A DNA stretch of 64,000 nucleotides from Kocuria palustris. GTDB taxonomy: Bacteria; Actinomycetota; Actinomycetes; Actinomycetales; Micrococcaceae. Positions 35,476-44,878 of this stretch are shown here, in pieces; the stretch's first letter is position 1, and each line of letters opens with the position of its first letter. The stretch lies in assembly GCF_016907795.1 (NCBI RefSeq), contig NZ_JAFBCR010000001.1:1-64000 (forward strand). Direction: 5' to 3'. A program made the translations under genes and the position numbers. The notes under the pieces are model-generated. The model saw only the letters and a program-made list of their open reading frames with translations, was not told the DNA's origin and did not search any database.

Positions 35476-36876
35476 ATGTCACTGGATACGCGTCAACAAG
35501 GTCTGCTGGATGACCTTGACACACTCGCTGTCGATGAACCGTTACGGCACCGGCCCAACCGGTGGATCGACGGATACAACCCCGAGAACGAGACACAGTG
35601 GAATCGTGAGGGCCGGGGCATTGCCCGCCGGAACCTGAACTGGTCCATTTATGTCGAGTTCTTGGGTTTCGTGGTGTGGCAGCTTTGGTCCGTGGCCGTG
35701 GTGGCCATGCCCGCGGCCGGTTTCTCGCTGAGCACCTCGCAGCAGTTCTGGCTGATCTCGGTGCCCAGCCTCGTGGGCGCCACCATGCGTTTCCCGTACA
35801 CGTTCATGGTTCCGATTTTCGGTGGCCGCATGTGGACGGTCATCTCCGCCCTGCTGCTCCTGCTGCCGGTCGTAGGCATGGGGATGTGCCTGGGCAACCC
35901 GGACACCCCGTTCGGTGTGCTGCTGGCGGTGGCCGCGCTCGCCGGTTTCGGTGGCGGCAACTTTGCCTCGTCGATGACCAACATCACCTACTACTTCCCG
36001 GCCAAGGAGAAGGGCTGGGCGCTGGGTCTGAACGCGGCCGGCGGAAACCTGGGCTCGGCCGTCGCGCAGTTCACCGTGCCGATTGTCATCACCGCCGGTG
36101 GTGTGCTGTTGACCGGTGGCCCTATGGTCAGCCTGGCCGGCTGGTTCTGGGTTCCGTTCATCCTGCTGGGTGCGGTTGGCGCGTACTACTGCATGAACAG
36201 TCTCTCCCACGCCACCGCGGACGTCAGCTCGTATCTGGCCGCCCTCAAACATGGGCAGTTGTGGGTCATCGCGGTGCTCTACATCGGTACTTTCGGGTCG
36301 TTCATGGGCTTCGCCAGTGTGTTCCCCAAGCTCATCGCGGACACGTTTCCGCAGTTCTCCGCCTTCACCATCGGCGCGGCCACACTGTCCCTGGCGTTCC
36401 TCGGCGCGCTGGTCGGTTCCCTGGCTCGTCCCTACGGTGGGAAGCTGGCCGACAAATTCGGCGGTGCCCGCCCGACGATCGCAGCGTTCGCTGTCATGGC
36501 CATCATGGCGCTGGCGATCATCGGGCTGCTGCGGCTGGGTAACTTCTGGCTGTTCCTGTTGGGCTTCCTGGTCCTCTTTATCGCCTCCGGCATGGGTAAC
36601 GGTTCGACCTACCGGATGATCCCCACCGCGTTCTCGCTGGCCTACGGCGACGACCAGAAAGCCACGCGCGCCGCGGCGTCGTCGTTGGGCATCATTTCCG
36701 CGATCGGTGCCTACGGCGGGTTCCTGATCCCGCAGGTACTTCGCATCGTCCACGAGAACACGGGCGGGTACGACGGCGCATTTATCGGTTTTGCCGCCGG
36801 GTACCTGGTGCTGCTGGCCATCACGTGGGGCGTCTACGCCCGCAAGGGCACCACGTTCGGAGACGGTCGTGTCTGA
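35476..36876 (+). CDS. narK: Nitrate/nitrite transporter (NarK/NasA-type, MFS)
   Basis: 466 residues with about 12 spans. After an N-terminal cytoplasmic stretch of 55 residues, the first span begins at WSIYVEFLGFVVWQLWSV. VPSLVGATMRFPYTFMVPIFGGR carries the substrate-binding Arg, and FGGGNFASSMTNITYYFPAKEKGWALGLNAAGGN is the nitrate signature of the nitrate/nitrite porter family. A second signature-like block lies at GMGNGSTYRMIPTAF. GAAGGAG precedes the ATG. It opens the nitrate operon and overlaps the next gene by 8 nt. The operon also encodes cytoplasmic reductases, so uptake is its probable direction. Confidence 0.93.
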   Translation: MSLDTRQQGLLDDLDTLAVDEPLRHRPNRWIDGYNPENETQWNREGRGIARRNLNWSIYVEFLGFVVWQLWSVAVVAMPAAGFSLSTSQQFWLISVPSLVGATMRFPYTFMVPIFGGRMWTVISALLLLLPVVGMGMCLGNPDTPFGVLLAVAALAGFGGGNFASSMTNITYYFPAKEKGWALGLNAAGGNLGSAVAQFTVPIVITAGGVLLTGGPMVSLAGWFWVPFILLGAVGAYYCMNSLSHATADVSSYLAALKHGQLWVIAVLYIGTFGSFMGFASVFPKLIADTFPQFSAFTIGAATLSLAFLGALVGSLARPYGGKLADKFGGARPTIAAFAVMAIMALAIIGLLRLGNFWLFLLGFLVLFIASGMGNGSTYRMIPTAFSLAYGDDQKATRAAASSLGIISAIGAYGGFLIPQVLRIVHENTGGYDGAFIGFAAGYLVLLAITWGVYARKGTTFGDGRV

Positions 36877-39007
36877 ATCCCTCATCACCCAAGAACCGCC
36901 CGCGAGCCACGGGGTGGCCAGCCATTGCCCGTACTGCGCCCTGCAGTGCGCCATGACACTGACCCCCAACTCGGACGCGAGCGAACCCGTGACGGTGACC
37001 GGGCGCGAGTTCCCGACCAACCGCGGCGGACTGTGCCGCAAGGGCAGCTCCGCGGCCAAGGTCCTGGGCCTGGGGGATCGGATCACCCAGCCGATGATCC
37101 GCACGGCCCACGGACTGGAACCCACCACGTGGGACCACGCGCTGACAGCGATCACCGAGGCGATCCGGGGCACCCAGCGTGAGCACGGCCGCGACGCGGT
37201 GGGGATCTTCGGAGCCGGTGGGCTCACCAACGAGAAGGCCTACGCACTGGGCAAGTTCGCCCGCGCGGTGCTGCGAACCAGTCGGATCGACTACAACGGC
37301 CGGTTCTGCATGTCTTCGGCGGCGGCCGCCGGTAACCGGGCCTTCGGTTTGGACCGCGGCCTACCGTTCCCACTGACCGATCTGGACCGCGCGCACGCCG
37401 TGCTACTGATCGGCTCCAATGTGGCGGACACCATGCCCCCGTTCGTCCAGCACCTGGCCTCCGCGCGGGAGCACGGCGGGCTGTTCGTGATCGACCCGCG
37501 CGAGTCCGCCACCGCGGACCTGACCCGCTCGGAGGAACGCGAGTGCGGGATCCACCTGGCACCGACCCCCGGAACCGACCAGGAACTACTGCTGGGCCTG
37601 ATCCACGTGGTCATTGCCGAGGGCCTCTACGACGCCGCCTACGTGGCCTCCCGCACCAATGGTTTCGCCCGGCTCAAGCGCACCGCCCAGCGCTACTGGC
37701 CTGAACACGTCCAGAGCCTCACCGGTGTCCCCGCCGCCAAGATCCGGGCGGTCGCCCGCGGGCTGGCCACGGCCAAGGACAGAGGCGCGTTCGTCCTGAC
37801 CGGGCGCGGCGTGGAACAGCACACCAATGGCTCGGACACCACCAGCCTCGCCATCAACCTGGCCTTGCTGCTGGGGCTGCCGGGCCGCGAACCCGGCGGG
37901 TACGGCACCGTGACCGGGCAGGGCAACGGCCAGGGCGGGCGCGAACACGGTCAGAAGTGCGATCAGCTGCCCGGCTACCGTTCCATCAACGACCCGCAGG
38001 CCCGAGCGCACGTGGCCTCGGTGTGGGGCATCGATGAGCAGGACATCCCCGGTCCGGGGATTGACGCCACCCAACTGTTGCTCTCGTGCGGCACCGACCA
38101 CGGGGTGCGCACACTGATGATTCACGGCTCCAACCCCGTGGTCTCCGCCCCGAATGCCACACGGGTGACCCGTGCACTGGCCGACCTGGATTTCCTGGTG
38201 GTCAGTGACTTCGTGCTGTCGGAGACCGCTCAGCTGGCGCACGTGATCCTGCCGGTGGCGCAGTGGGCGGAGGAAGAAGGCACCATGACCAACCTGGAGG
38301 GCCGGGTCATCCGCCGTCGTAGGGCGCTGCCGTTGCCCGGCGCCGCGCGCGACGAGCTGGCCGTGCTGGCCGAGCTGAGCACCCGGTTGGGTTCCACCAT
38401 GTTCTTCGGAACGGCGGAGCAGATGTTCGAGGAGCTCACCCGAGCCTCGGCCGGTGGCCGCGCGGACTACTCGGGTCTCAGCTACGACCTGCTCGACCAG
38501 GAGAGCGCGTGCTATTGGCCCTACCCGGCGGGCAGCGCGGGCACACCGCGCCTGTTCCGGGACTCGTTCCCCACCGCGGACGGCCGTGCCACCCTGGCGG
38601 ACGTGTCCCCCCGGGCGATTGCCGAGCGGATCATCGACGGGGCCGAGCTGACCCTGATCACAGGCCGCCTGCTGGGCCACTACCAGTCGGGTGCCCAAAC
38701 TCGACGGGTCCCGGAACTGCTCGCCTCGGATCCTGACGGGCGAGTCGAGATCAACCCGGAGACCGCCCACCTCTACGGGGTGGTCGAGGGGCAGCTGCTC
38801 ACTTTGCACAACGAGCGGGGAACCGTGCAGGCCCGGGCTCGGCTGTCCCGACAGATCCGCCGCGACACCCTGTTCATGCCCTTCCACTTCGCAGGGTCCA
38901 ACAGTGTGAACCGTTTGGTCTCCTCGGCCACGGACCCGCTGTCCAAGATGCCGGAATTCAAAGCCACCCGCGTGTGGGTGTCCCAGGAGGAACAGTGCGT
39001 CGCATAG
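36869..39007 (+). CDS. Assimilatory nitrate reductase, molybdopterin catalytic subunit
   Basis: 712 residues from a GTG overlapping narK. It resembles NasA/NasC/NarB proteins that reduce nitrate to nitrite in the cytoplasm with a bis-MGD cofactor. The [4Fe-4S] cluster cysteines are CPYCALQC and the Cys of RGGLCRKGSS near the N-terminus. The Mo-ligand region is NGRFCMSSAAAAGNRAFG. VEQHTNGSDTT, QGGREHGQKCDQLPGY and the C-terminal cofactor-binding domain (GRLLGHYQSG, NPETAHLYGV, FMPFHFAGSNSVN) are all present. The fused C-terminal [2Fe-2S] domain of some relatives is absent here and is supplied by the next gene. Confidence 0.92.
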   Translation: MSESLITQEPPASHGVASHCPYCALQCAMTLTPNSDASEPVTVTGREFPTNRGGLCRKGSSAAKVLGLGDRITQPMIRTAHGLEPTTWDHALTAITEAIRGTQREHGRDAVGIFGAGGLTNEKAYALGKFARAVLRTSRIDYNGRFCMSSAAAAGNRAFGLDRGLPFPLTDLDRAHAVLLIGSNVADTMPPFVQHLASAREHGGLFVIDPRESATADLTRSEERECGIHLAPTPGTDQELLLGLIHVVIAEGLYDAAYVASRTNGFARLKRTAQRYWPEHVQSLTGVPAAKIRAVARGLATAKDRGAFVLTGRGVEQHTNGSDTTSLAINLALLLGLPGREPGGYGTVTGQGNGQGGREHGQKCDQLPGYRSINDPQARAHVASVWGIDEQDIPGPGIDATQLLLSCGTDHGVRTLMIHGSNPVVSAPNATRVTRALADLDFLVVSDFVLSETAQLAHVILPVAQWAEEEGTMTNLEGRVIRRRRALPLPGAARDELAVLAELSTRLGSTMFFGTAEQMFEELTRASAGGRADYSGLSYDLLDQESACYWPYPAGSAGTPRLFRDSFPTADGRATLADVSPRAIAERIIDGAELTLITGRLLGHYQSGAQTRRVPELLASDPDGRVEINPETAHLYGVVEGQLLTLHNERGTVQARARLSRQIRRDTLFMPFHFAGSNSVNRLVSSATDPLSKMPEFKATRVWVSQEEQCVA

Positions 39008-40497
39008 TCATCATCGGTTTCGGCCCGGTGGCCGCCCGCCTGATCGAAGAACTCGAGGAACCCCTTGCCCAGAGCCAGGTGCACGTGTGCGTGATCGGGA
39101 GCGAGCCGGAAGGTGCCTACAACCGCATCCTGCTGGCCAACCTGGTCACCGGGCATAGCACCCCGCAAGACCTGGACCTCGCGTGCGATGAGACCAACTT
39201 CCCGGAGGGGGTAACGTTCCTCACGGGTACCACGCTCAGCGACATTTCCTTGGACGGGCAGTACCTTCACACCACTGATGACCGGTTGATCTCCTTTGAC
39301 GATCTGATCTTCGCCACCGGAGCGCGCGCCGTTCTGCCGCGGGTCCCCGGATTGGACGTTCTGGACACGGATCCGTGCCACCTGGATTCCATCCCCCTAC
39401 CCGGAGTGCACCCCTTGCGGGACATGTCCGACGCTCGGCGGTTACGCGAGGTGGTCGAGACGGGCCAGGATGTCCTGGTCCTCGGCGGTGGAATTCTGGG
39501 GATCGAGCTTGCGCTCAACCTTGCCGAGCACGGAGTGCAGGTGAGCTTGATCCACCGTGGGCAGGACCTGATGCCGCGGCAGCTGGATCCTGACGCCAGC
39601 CGAATGCTGGCCCACGTGCTGAGGCAGGCCGGTATCCAGGTGATCCCCGGGGGCATCAACGGCGTGCGCAGTGAGGGTGGTCGCTTCACGGGGGTCGTCT
39701 TGGACGATGGAACCGTGCGAGAAGCCGGCGCGTTGATTCCGGCCATCGGAGCGCAGCCCCGTACCGAGTGGGCCAAGAAGGTGCGGCTACCGACCCATCG
39801 TGGGATTTTGGTCGATCATCAGTTGCGGGTCCACGGCACCTCGAACATCTACGCGATCGGTGACTGCGCGGAGGTGCTGTGCAGCAATCCCGTGTGCCCA
39901 GAATGTATGGCTATCGACTACCAGGATTCCGCCCCGAGCGGGCTGATCGGCCCGGGGTGGCAGCAGGCGCAAGCCCTGGCGGACATTCTGGACGGCACCC
40001 ACAACCGCGTTCCTTCACAGGTGTCGCAACTGATCACCATGAAGTCGCAGGCCGTGAGCCTCACCGCTGCGGGCTCGGTGCACGCTCGAGCCTTCGAGCA
40101 GCCGAGAGTCGACGTGGCCACCTGGGAGGACCCACGCACCGGGCGTTACCTCAAGGTGGTCTCGCGCGATCGGAACATCCTCGGATTCGTGGCTCTGGGG
40201 GCGCCGGAGGCCGGTGCCGAACTGGCCATGCTGTTCGAACGATCCGGTGCCGCCCCGGGTGACCCTTCCGTGTTGCTTGCCGCGGACACCCCGAGCGGCG
40301 CGGATACCGCACCGGAACTGACCCCGGAGTCCATCATCTGCCGGTGTGCGGGGGTGGCCCTGGCACCCATTCAGCAGGCCGTGTCCGCCGGAGCCACCAC
40401 CGTGGCCGAGGTCTCCAAATGTTCCCGCGCCGGCACCGGTTGCGGCGGGTGCAAGGACAAACTCGAATCCGTGGTCTCCCAAGCCATGGCAGCCTGA
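38995..40497 (+). CDS. Nitrate reductase electron-transfer flavoprotein (NasB-like) with BFD-type Fe-S domain
   Basis: 500 residues from a GTG with AGGAGG at the ideal distance, overlapping the previous stop. The N-terminal FAD domain starts IVIIGFGPVAARLIEEL, the NAD(P)H motif is VLVLGGGILGIELALNLAEHG, and IYAIGDCAEV closes the FAD site. The last 60 residues form a BFD-like [2Fe-2S] domain with IICRCAGVAL and the GTGCGGCKDKL pair. It most likely passes electrons from NAD(P)H to the preceding nitrate reductase. A TTA leucine codon at 39442 is one of several in this segment. Confidence 0.87.
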   Translation: MRRIVIIGFGPVAARLIEELEEPLAQSQVHVCVIGSEPEGAYNRILLANLVTGHSTPQDLDLACDETNFPEGVTFLTGTTLSDISLDGQYLHTTDDRLISFDDLIFATGARAVLPRVPGLDVLDTDPCHLDSIPLPGVHPLRDMSDARRLREVVETGQDVLVLGGGILGIELALNLAEHGVQVSLIHRGQDLMPRQLDPDASRMLAHVLRQAGIQVIPGGINGVRSEGGRFTGVVLDDGTVREAGALIPAIGAQPRTEWAKKVRLPTHRGILVDHQLRVHGTSNIYAIGDCAEVLCSNPVCPECMAIDYQDSAPSGLIGPGWQQAQALADILDGTHNRVPSQVSQLITMKSQAVSLTAAGSVHARAFEQPRVDVATWEDPRTGRYLKVVSRDRNILGFVALGAPEAGAELAMLFERSGAAPGDPSVLLAADTPSGADTAPELTPESIICRCAGVALAPIQQAVSAGATTVAEVSKCSRAGTGCGGCKDKLESVVSQAMAA

Positions 40498-40547
40498 GCC
40501 GCCACACCGACCACTTGTATGCACCACAGTCGCCAAGGAGAACCGCC

Positions 40548-40919
40548 ATGACCGTTCTGACTCGCGAGACCCACTCCACCGCCGTCGAAACCCTCACCTG
40601 GACCCCCGTGGTCGAAGAACACCGTCTGGAACGTGACGTCGGCGCGGCCGCCCTGCTCAAGGGCCGCCACATCGCCCTGTACCGGACCTGGAACGACCGG
40701 CTGTACGCGAGCTCCAACGTGGACCCGGACACCGGTGCCTCCGTGCTCTCCCGCGGGATTGTCGGCGAATCCGGTGGCGTCCCCACCATTGCCTCGCCCC
40801 TGCTCAAGGCGGTCTTCAACCTGGAGACCGGTGAGTGCCTGACCAATGACGAGCTGTCCGTGGAGACCTACCCCGTTCGAGTGGTCGACGGAATCATCCA
40901 GGTCGGCCTGGATTTCTAG
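40548..40919 (+). CDS. nirD: Nitrite reductase small subunit
   Basis: 123 residues. NirD has a Rieske-like fold without the cluster ligands and partners NirB. TWTPVVEEHRLERDVGAAALLKGRHIALYRT and SRGIVGESGGVPTIASPLLKAVFNLETGECL match the family. The GECL segment and SVETYPVRVVDGIIQVGL form the typical C-terminus. AAGGAG precedes the ATG. Unusually it lies before nirB, with a 102-nt gap that may hold a further promoter. Confidence 0.93.
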   Translation: MTVLTRETHSTAVETLTWTPVVEEHRLERDVGAAALLKGRHIALYRTWNDRLYASSNVDPDTGASVLSRGIVGESGGVPTIASPLLKAVFNLETGECLTNDELSVETYPVRVVDGIIQVGLDF

Positions 40920-41021
40920 GTCCGACGCAGGCGCAATTTACACGGGCGTAAGAAAGTGACAACGGCCGGGTGACATTCGATTTCTACCGTGGAGACACGT
41001 TCCAACTCCTAGGAGAACCCC

Positions 41022-43604
41022 ATGCCCGAACTCATCAACATCCGGGACCTCCCGACCTCCGTGTCTGAACGCAGGGTCGTGGTGGTCGGCGCGGGGCCCG
41101 CAGCACACCGCTTCGTCACGGCCCTGCGCGGGCGCGGCGACCGCAGCGACGTCGTCGTCCTGGGAGAAGAAAGCGTGGCTCCCTACGACCGCGTCAACTT
41201 GGCCAAGCACTGGGACCCGGACCACGATCTGAGCCTCACCAACGTGGGTATGTGGAACGAACGGACCCACCTGGTCACCAATGCGTGGGTCAACAGCATC
41301 GACCCGGAGCGCAAGAGCGTGCACGTCAACGGTGAGACGGAACTAGCCTACGACGAATTAGTGCTCGCGACCGGTTCGGCCGCCACCATGCCTCCGTTGC
41401 CCGGCAATGACCTGGCCGGAGTCTACGTCTACCGCACCGTGAACGATGTCGATCGGATGCGGGCCAACGTTGAGGCCCTCAGTAGCGCCCGCGGCCCCGA
41501 GAAGCCGCCCCAGGCCGTGGTGATCGGCGGCGGACTGCTGGGTCTCGAGGCCGCCGGCGGGTTGGTCAAGTACGGGTTCGAAACCCATCTGGTGCATTCG
41601 CGGGACTGGCTGATGTCCTCGCAACTGGACGAGGGCGGCGGGCGGACCCTGAACCGGGCCATCGAGCAGCGCGGGATCGAATTACACCTGGGACAGCGCC
41701 CCAGCGCGGTGCTGCCCGCCGCCGCGGACCCGTCCACCGTGGGCGGGGTGGCGGTGGGCGAGGATCTGATCGAGGCGGACCTCGTGGTGTGGGCCATTGG
41801 CATCACGCCCCGTGACGAGCTGGCCCGCGACGCCGGTTTGGAGACCGCGCCCAACGGTGGCGTGCCCATCGACACCGCGTGCCGCACCGCGACCCCCGGG
41901 ATCTGGGCGATCGGTGAGGTAGCCAGCTTCGCCGGAACGTGCGTGGGCCTCGTGGCACCGGCCAACGCCATGGCCGAGGTGGTGGCCGCGCAGTTGACCG
42001 GCGGTGACGACGAATTCACCGAGATCGACGACGCCACCAAGCTCAAGCTCCACGGCCTGGACGTGGCCTCCTTCGGCGACTCGCTGTCCCGGAAGAGCGG
42101 GACCCTGGACGTGGTCATGTCCGACCCGGTCGAGGGCGTCTACCAGAAACTCGTCCTTTCCGACGACGCCAGGACCCTGCTGGGCGGGGTGTTCGTGGGG
42201 GACGCGGAACCGTACGCGAGCCTGCGCGCGCTGCTGGGCCGCCAACTGCCCGGAGCGCCCAAGGCCTATCTTTCCGGCGGTGGCGACGTTCCCGACGCGG
42301 AAATGCCCGACGATCTGGTGGCGTGTTCGTGCAACAACGTGACCGTGCACGAGATCAAGCAGGCCGTGGGTCAGGGCTGCCACGACCTGGCCTCGGTCAA
42401 GAAGTGTTCCAAGGCCGGGACGCAGTGCGGATCGTGTGTGGGACTGGTCGGCAAGATCATGACCAAGGAAATGGAAGGCGCCGGTCTCGAAATTTCCAAA
42501 AGACTGTGCGAGCACTTCGAACTGTCCCGTCCCGAGCTGTTCGAGGCCATCAGGTTGTCCCGCCTGACGAGCTTCACCCAAGTCATCGAGAAAATCGGGA
42601 CAGGCCGCGGTTGCGACATCTGCAAGCCGGTTGTCGCCAACATTCTGGCCACCGCCTTCCACGAGCACGTGTTGGACGGCGGCCGCGACGGACTGCAGGA
42701 CACCAACGACCGTGCTCTGGCCAACATGCAGAAAGACGGCACGTATTCAGTGGTCCCGCGCATCCCCGGGGGCGAAATCACCCCCGAGAAGCTCGCGGTG
42801 ATCGCCCAGGTGGCCAAGGAGTTCAACCTCTACACCAAGATCACCGGTGCTCAGCGTATCGACCTGTTGGGCGCGCGCTTGGAGCAGTTACCGCAAATCT
42901 GGCAGCGGCTGATCGACGCGGGCATGGAATCCGGTCAGGCCTACGGAAAGTCGCTGCGCGCGGTCAAGTCCTGCGTGGGTTCGGCGTGGTGCCGCTACGG
43001 CGTGCAGGATTCCGTGGGCATGGCCGTGCATTTGGAGAACCGATACCGCGGACTGCGTAGCCCGCACAAGCTCAAGATCGGCGTCTCCGGGTGCGCCCGT
43101 GAGTGCGCCGAGGCGCGCGGCAAGGACGTGGGGGTGATCGCCACGGACAAGGGCTGGAACGTCTACGTGGGCGGTAACGGCGGGTTCACCCCCCGGCATG
43201 CGGAACTGCTCGTGAGCGACGTCGATGACAGGATGCTGGTCAAGGTCATCGACCGGTTCTTCATGTATTACATCCGCTCCGCCGAGCGGCTGCAGCGCAC
43301 CGCACCGTGGGTCGAGTCCTTGGAGGGCGGCATGGACCATCTCCGCGAGGTAATCCTGGAGGACTCGCTGGGGATCTGCGACGAACTGGAATCGGCCATG
43401 GGCGATCTAGTGGCCGACTACCGCGATGAGTGGGCCGAAACCCTCAACGACCCGGTGAAGCTGGCGCGTTTCACGCCGTTCATCAATGACCCGCAGGCAA
43501 CGGACGAGACCATCGTGCAGGTGCCCGAGCGCGGGCAGGTGCGTCCGGCGACCGCCGGTGAGCGCGGGATGATCTCCGTGCCGACCATCGGGATCGGTGC
43601 ATGA
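41022..43604 (+). CDS. nirB: NAD(P)H-dependent nitrite reductase large subunit
   Basis: 860 residues. It reduces nitrite to ammonium with siroheme and [4Fe-4S]. Domain order: FAD/NAD(P)H module (VVVVGAGPAAHRFV; VVIGGGLLGLEAAGGL), BFD-like [2Fe-2S] domain (VACSCNNVTVHEI, KAGTQCGSC), a second Fe-S region (RGCDICKPVVANIL), ferredoxin-like half-domains, and the siroheme/4Fe-4S cysteines in VKSCVGSAWCRYG and GVSGCARECAE. Length and order are complete. TTA codons occur at 41358, 41682 and 42888. Its stop overlaps the start of the siroheme/regulator gene (ATGA). Confidence 0.95.
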   Translation: MPELINIRDLPTSVSERRVVVVGAGPAAHRFVTALRGRGDRSDVVVLGEESVAPYDRVNLAKHWDPDHDLSLTNVGMWNERTHLVTNAWVNSIDPERKSVHVNGETELAYDELVLATGSAATMPPLPGNDLAGVYVYRTVNDVDRMRANVEALSSARGPEKPPQAVVIGGGLLGLEAAGGLVKYGFETHLVHSRDWLMSSQLDEGGGRTLNRAIEQRGIELHLGQRPSAVLPAAADPSTVGGVAVGEDLIEADLVVWAIGITPRDELARDAGLETAPNGGVPIDTACRTATPGIWAIGEVASFAGTCVGLVAPANAMAEVVAAQLTGGDDEFTEIDDATKLKLHGLDVASFGDSLSRKSGTLDVVMSDPVEGVYQKLVLSDDARTLLGGVFVGDAEPYASLRALLGRQLPGAPKAYLSGGGDVPDAEMPDDLVACSCNNVTVHEIKQAVGQGCHDLASVKKCSKAGTQCGSCVGLVGKIMTKEMEGAGLEISKRLCEHFELSRPELFEAIRLSRLTSFTQVIEKIGTGRGCDICKPVVANILATAFHEHVLDGGRDGLQDTNDRALANMQKDGTYSVVPRIPGGEITPEKLAVIAQVAKEFNLYTKITGAQRIDLLGARLEQLPQIWQRLIDAGMESGQAYGKSLRAVKSCVGSAWCRYGVQDSVGMAVHLENRYRGLRSPHKLKIGVSGCARECAEARGKDVGVIATDKGWNVYVGGNGGFTPRHAELLVSDVDDRMLVKVIDRFFMYYIRSAERLQRTAPWVESLEGGMDHLREVILEDSLGICDELESAMGDLVADYRDEWAETLNDPVKLARFTPFINDPQATDETIVQVPERGQVRPATAGERGMISVPTIGIGA

Positions 43605-43750
43605 GTGATTTCGACTGGAACGGTTGTCCGGTCCTGCTCGTGGGAACCGGCCCGGCCGCGCCGCTGGAGGTCGCCCGGCTGATCCGCGCCGGTGCCAGGG
43701 TGAGCGTTGCGGGCACCGCGGAGCAACTGTGTGCCCGCGGGGATGCGCTG

Positions 43751-43756
43751 GCTAGG
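43751..43756 (+). repeat. Left GCTAGG target duplication of IS copy 2
   Basis: GCTAGG adjoins the left end of copy 2 and is repeated exactly at 44873-44878. Confidence 0.95.
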
Positions 43757-44756
43757 TGTAGGAGGGCATGACGTTGTTGACTCGAGCCGGTGTGCGTGAG
43801 GCCGGGGGCTGATCACCACAGGCTGTATGCGGGCGATGGTAGTTGTAGTGATTCACCCACACCTGCACGGCCTGCCGGCGGGCCTGCTCGGAGTCATAGG
43901 CCCTCGCGTAGAGGACCTCATCGACCATCAGCCGGTTGTAGCGCTCGACCTTGCCGTTATGCCGCGGCGTGTACGGGAGGATCCGCTGATGCCGACCCGC
44001 CAGGGCCTGCACCGTACGGGTGAAGTCGGCGGCACGGTAGTTGTTCCCGTTGTCCGTGACCACCCGCTCCAGGTCGGGGATGCCGTGCGCGGCGAAGAAC
44101 ACCCGGGCTCGGGAGAAGAACCCGATCGTGGTGGCAGCACGCTCATCGGGCAGGGCCTCGGTGTAGGCCAAGCGCGTGTGCGCATCGATTGCCGAGTGCA
44201 GGTACGTATAGCCGACACGGCCCTGGCGCTTGGAGGCCAGGGCCGCCTGGCTGCCGCGGCCATGGGCCCACCAGCCCCCGCCATCGGGGATGCGCCCGAG
44301 CTTCTTCACGTCCAGGTGCACCATCTGCCCGGGCCTGCTCGTACGGATGCGCTGTGGGGCTCGGCGCAGCTGTTCCCCGGCCGGGGTGAGGTCGCGCAGT
44401 CGGGAGATCCCGAGTCGGTGCAGCCACCGGCCCACGGTGCGCAGATGCAGCTGATGGCCTTCGGCGCGCAGATGGTGATGGATGCGCCGGGCTGGCCACT
44501 TCCGTTCCCGCCGCAGCTCTTCGATCCGGACGATGAGCCGCGGATCGAGCTGGCTGGTGGCCGTGTGCGGACGACTGGAGCGGTCCTTCAACCCCGGCCG
44601 CCCTTCGGCGCGATAGCGGGCCACCCAGGTCGTGACGGTCGGGCGCGAGACACGGAACTCGGCGGCCACGTGAGCGATCGGGATGCCGTCGTGCAGGTGG
44701 CGTTCGACCATGCGCAGACGCCCGGTAGGGGTCAGTGGTGCATTAGCGTGGGGCAT
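43752..44756 (-). CDS. IS481-family transposase, copy 2
   Basis: 334 residues. HTH region PIAHVAAEFRVSRPTVTTWVARY, DDE residues in VHLDVKKLGRIPD, VVTDNGNNY and RHNGKVERYNRLM. It ends NNVMPSYT with the stop (43752-43754) supplied by GCTAGG. The ATG at 44756 was chosen. A longer upstream frame runs out through the element's end and is not supported. Confidence 0.92.
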   Translation of the reverse strand: MPHANAPLTPTGRLRMVERHLHDGIPIAHVAAEFRVSRPTVTTWVARYRAEGRPGLKDRSSRPHTATSQLDPRLIVRIEELRRERKWPARRIHHHLRAEGHQLHLRTVGRWLHRLGISRLRDLTPAGEQLRRAPQRIRTSRPGQMVHLDVKKLGRIPDGGGWWAHGRGSQAALASKRQGRVGYTYLHSAIDAHTRLAYTEALPDERAATTIGFFSRARVFFAAHGIPDLERVVTDNGNNYRAADFTRTVQALAGRHQRILPYTPRHNGKVERYNRLMVDEVLYARAYDSEQARRQAVQVWVNHYNYHRPHTACGDQPPASRTPARVNNVMPSYT

Positions 44757-44872
44757 GAGCGGGCTCTGTCTTTCCGTGGATGGGTCGTGTAGGAACTTCC
44801 ATCCTGCGGCGAAGAGCCCGCTCGCCTCATCTGAGCACGCCGTTGGTGACAAGAACCTCATGCCCCACAACA
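43757..44872 (-). mobile_element. IS481-family element, copy 2
   Basis: 1116 bp, ends TGTAGGAGGGCATGACGTT and (inward from the right) TGTTGTGGGGCATGAGGTT. A perfect 6-bp GCTAGG duplication of NCTAGN type shows a single, clean insertion into the siroheme/regulator gene. Its transposase is more diverged from copies 1 and 3 than these are from each other, so it is a separate lineage. Confidence 0.95.
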
Positions 44873-44878
44873 GCTAGG
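44873..44878 (+). repeat. Right GCTAGG target duplication of IS copy 2
   Basis: Second copy of the duplication. From here the reading frame of the interrupted gene continues (ARVARR). Confidence 0.95.

Noticed and set aside
43757-44872. IS copy 2 as part of the composite transposon's own ends
   Set aside because: Its perfect GCTAGG duplication and the restored frame show an independent later insertion into cargo DNA.
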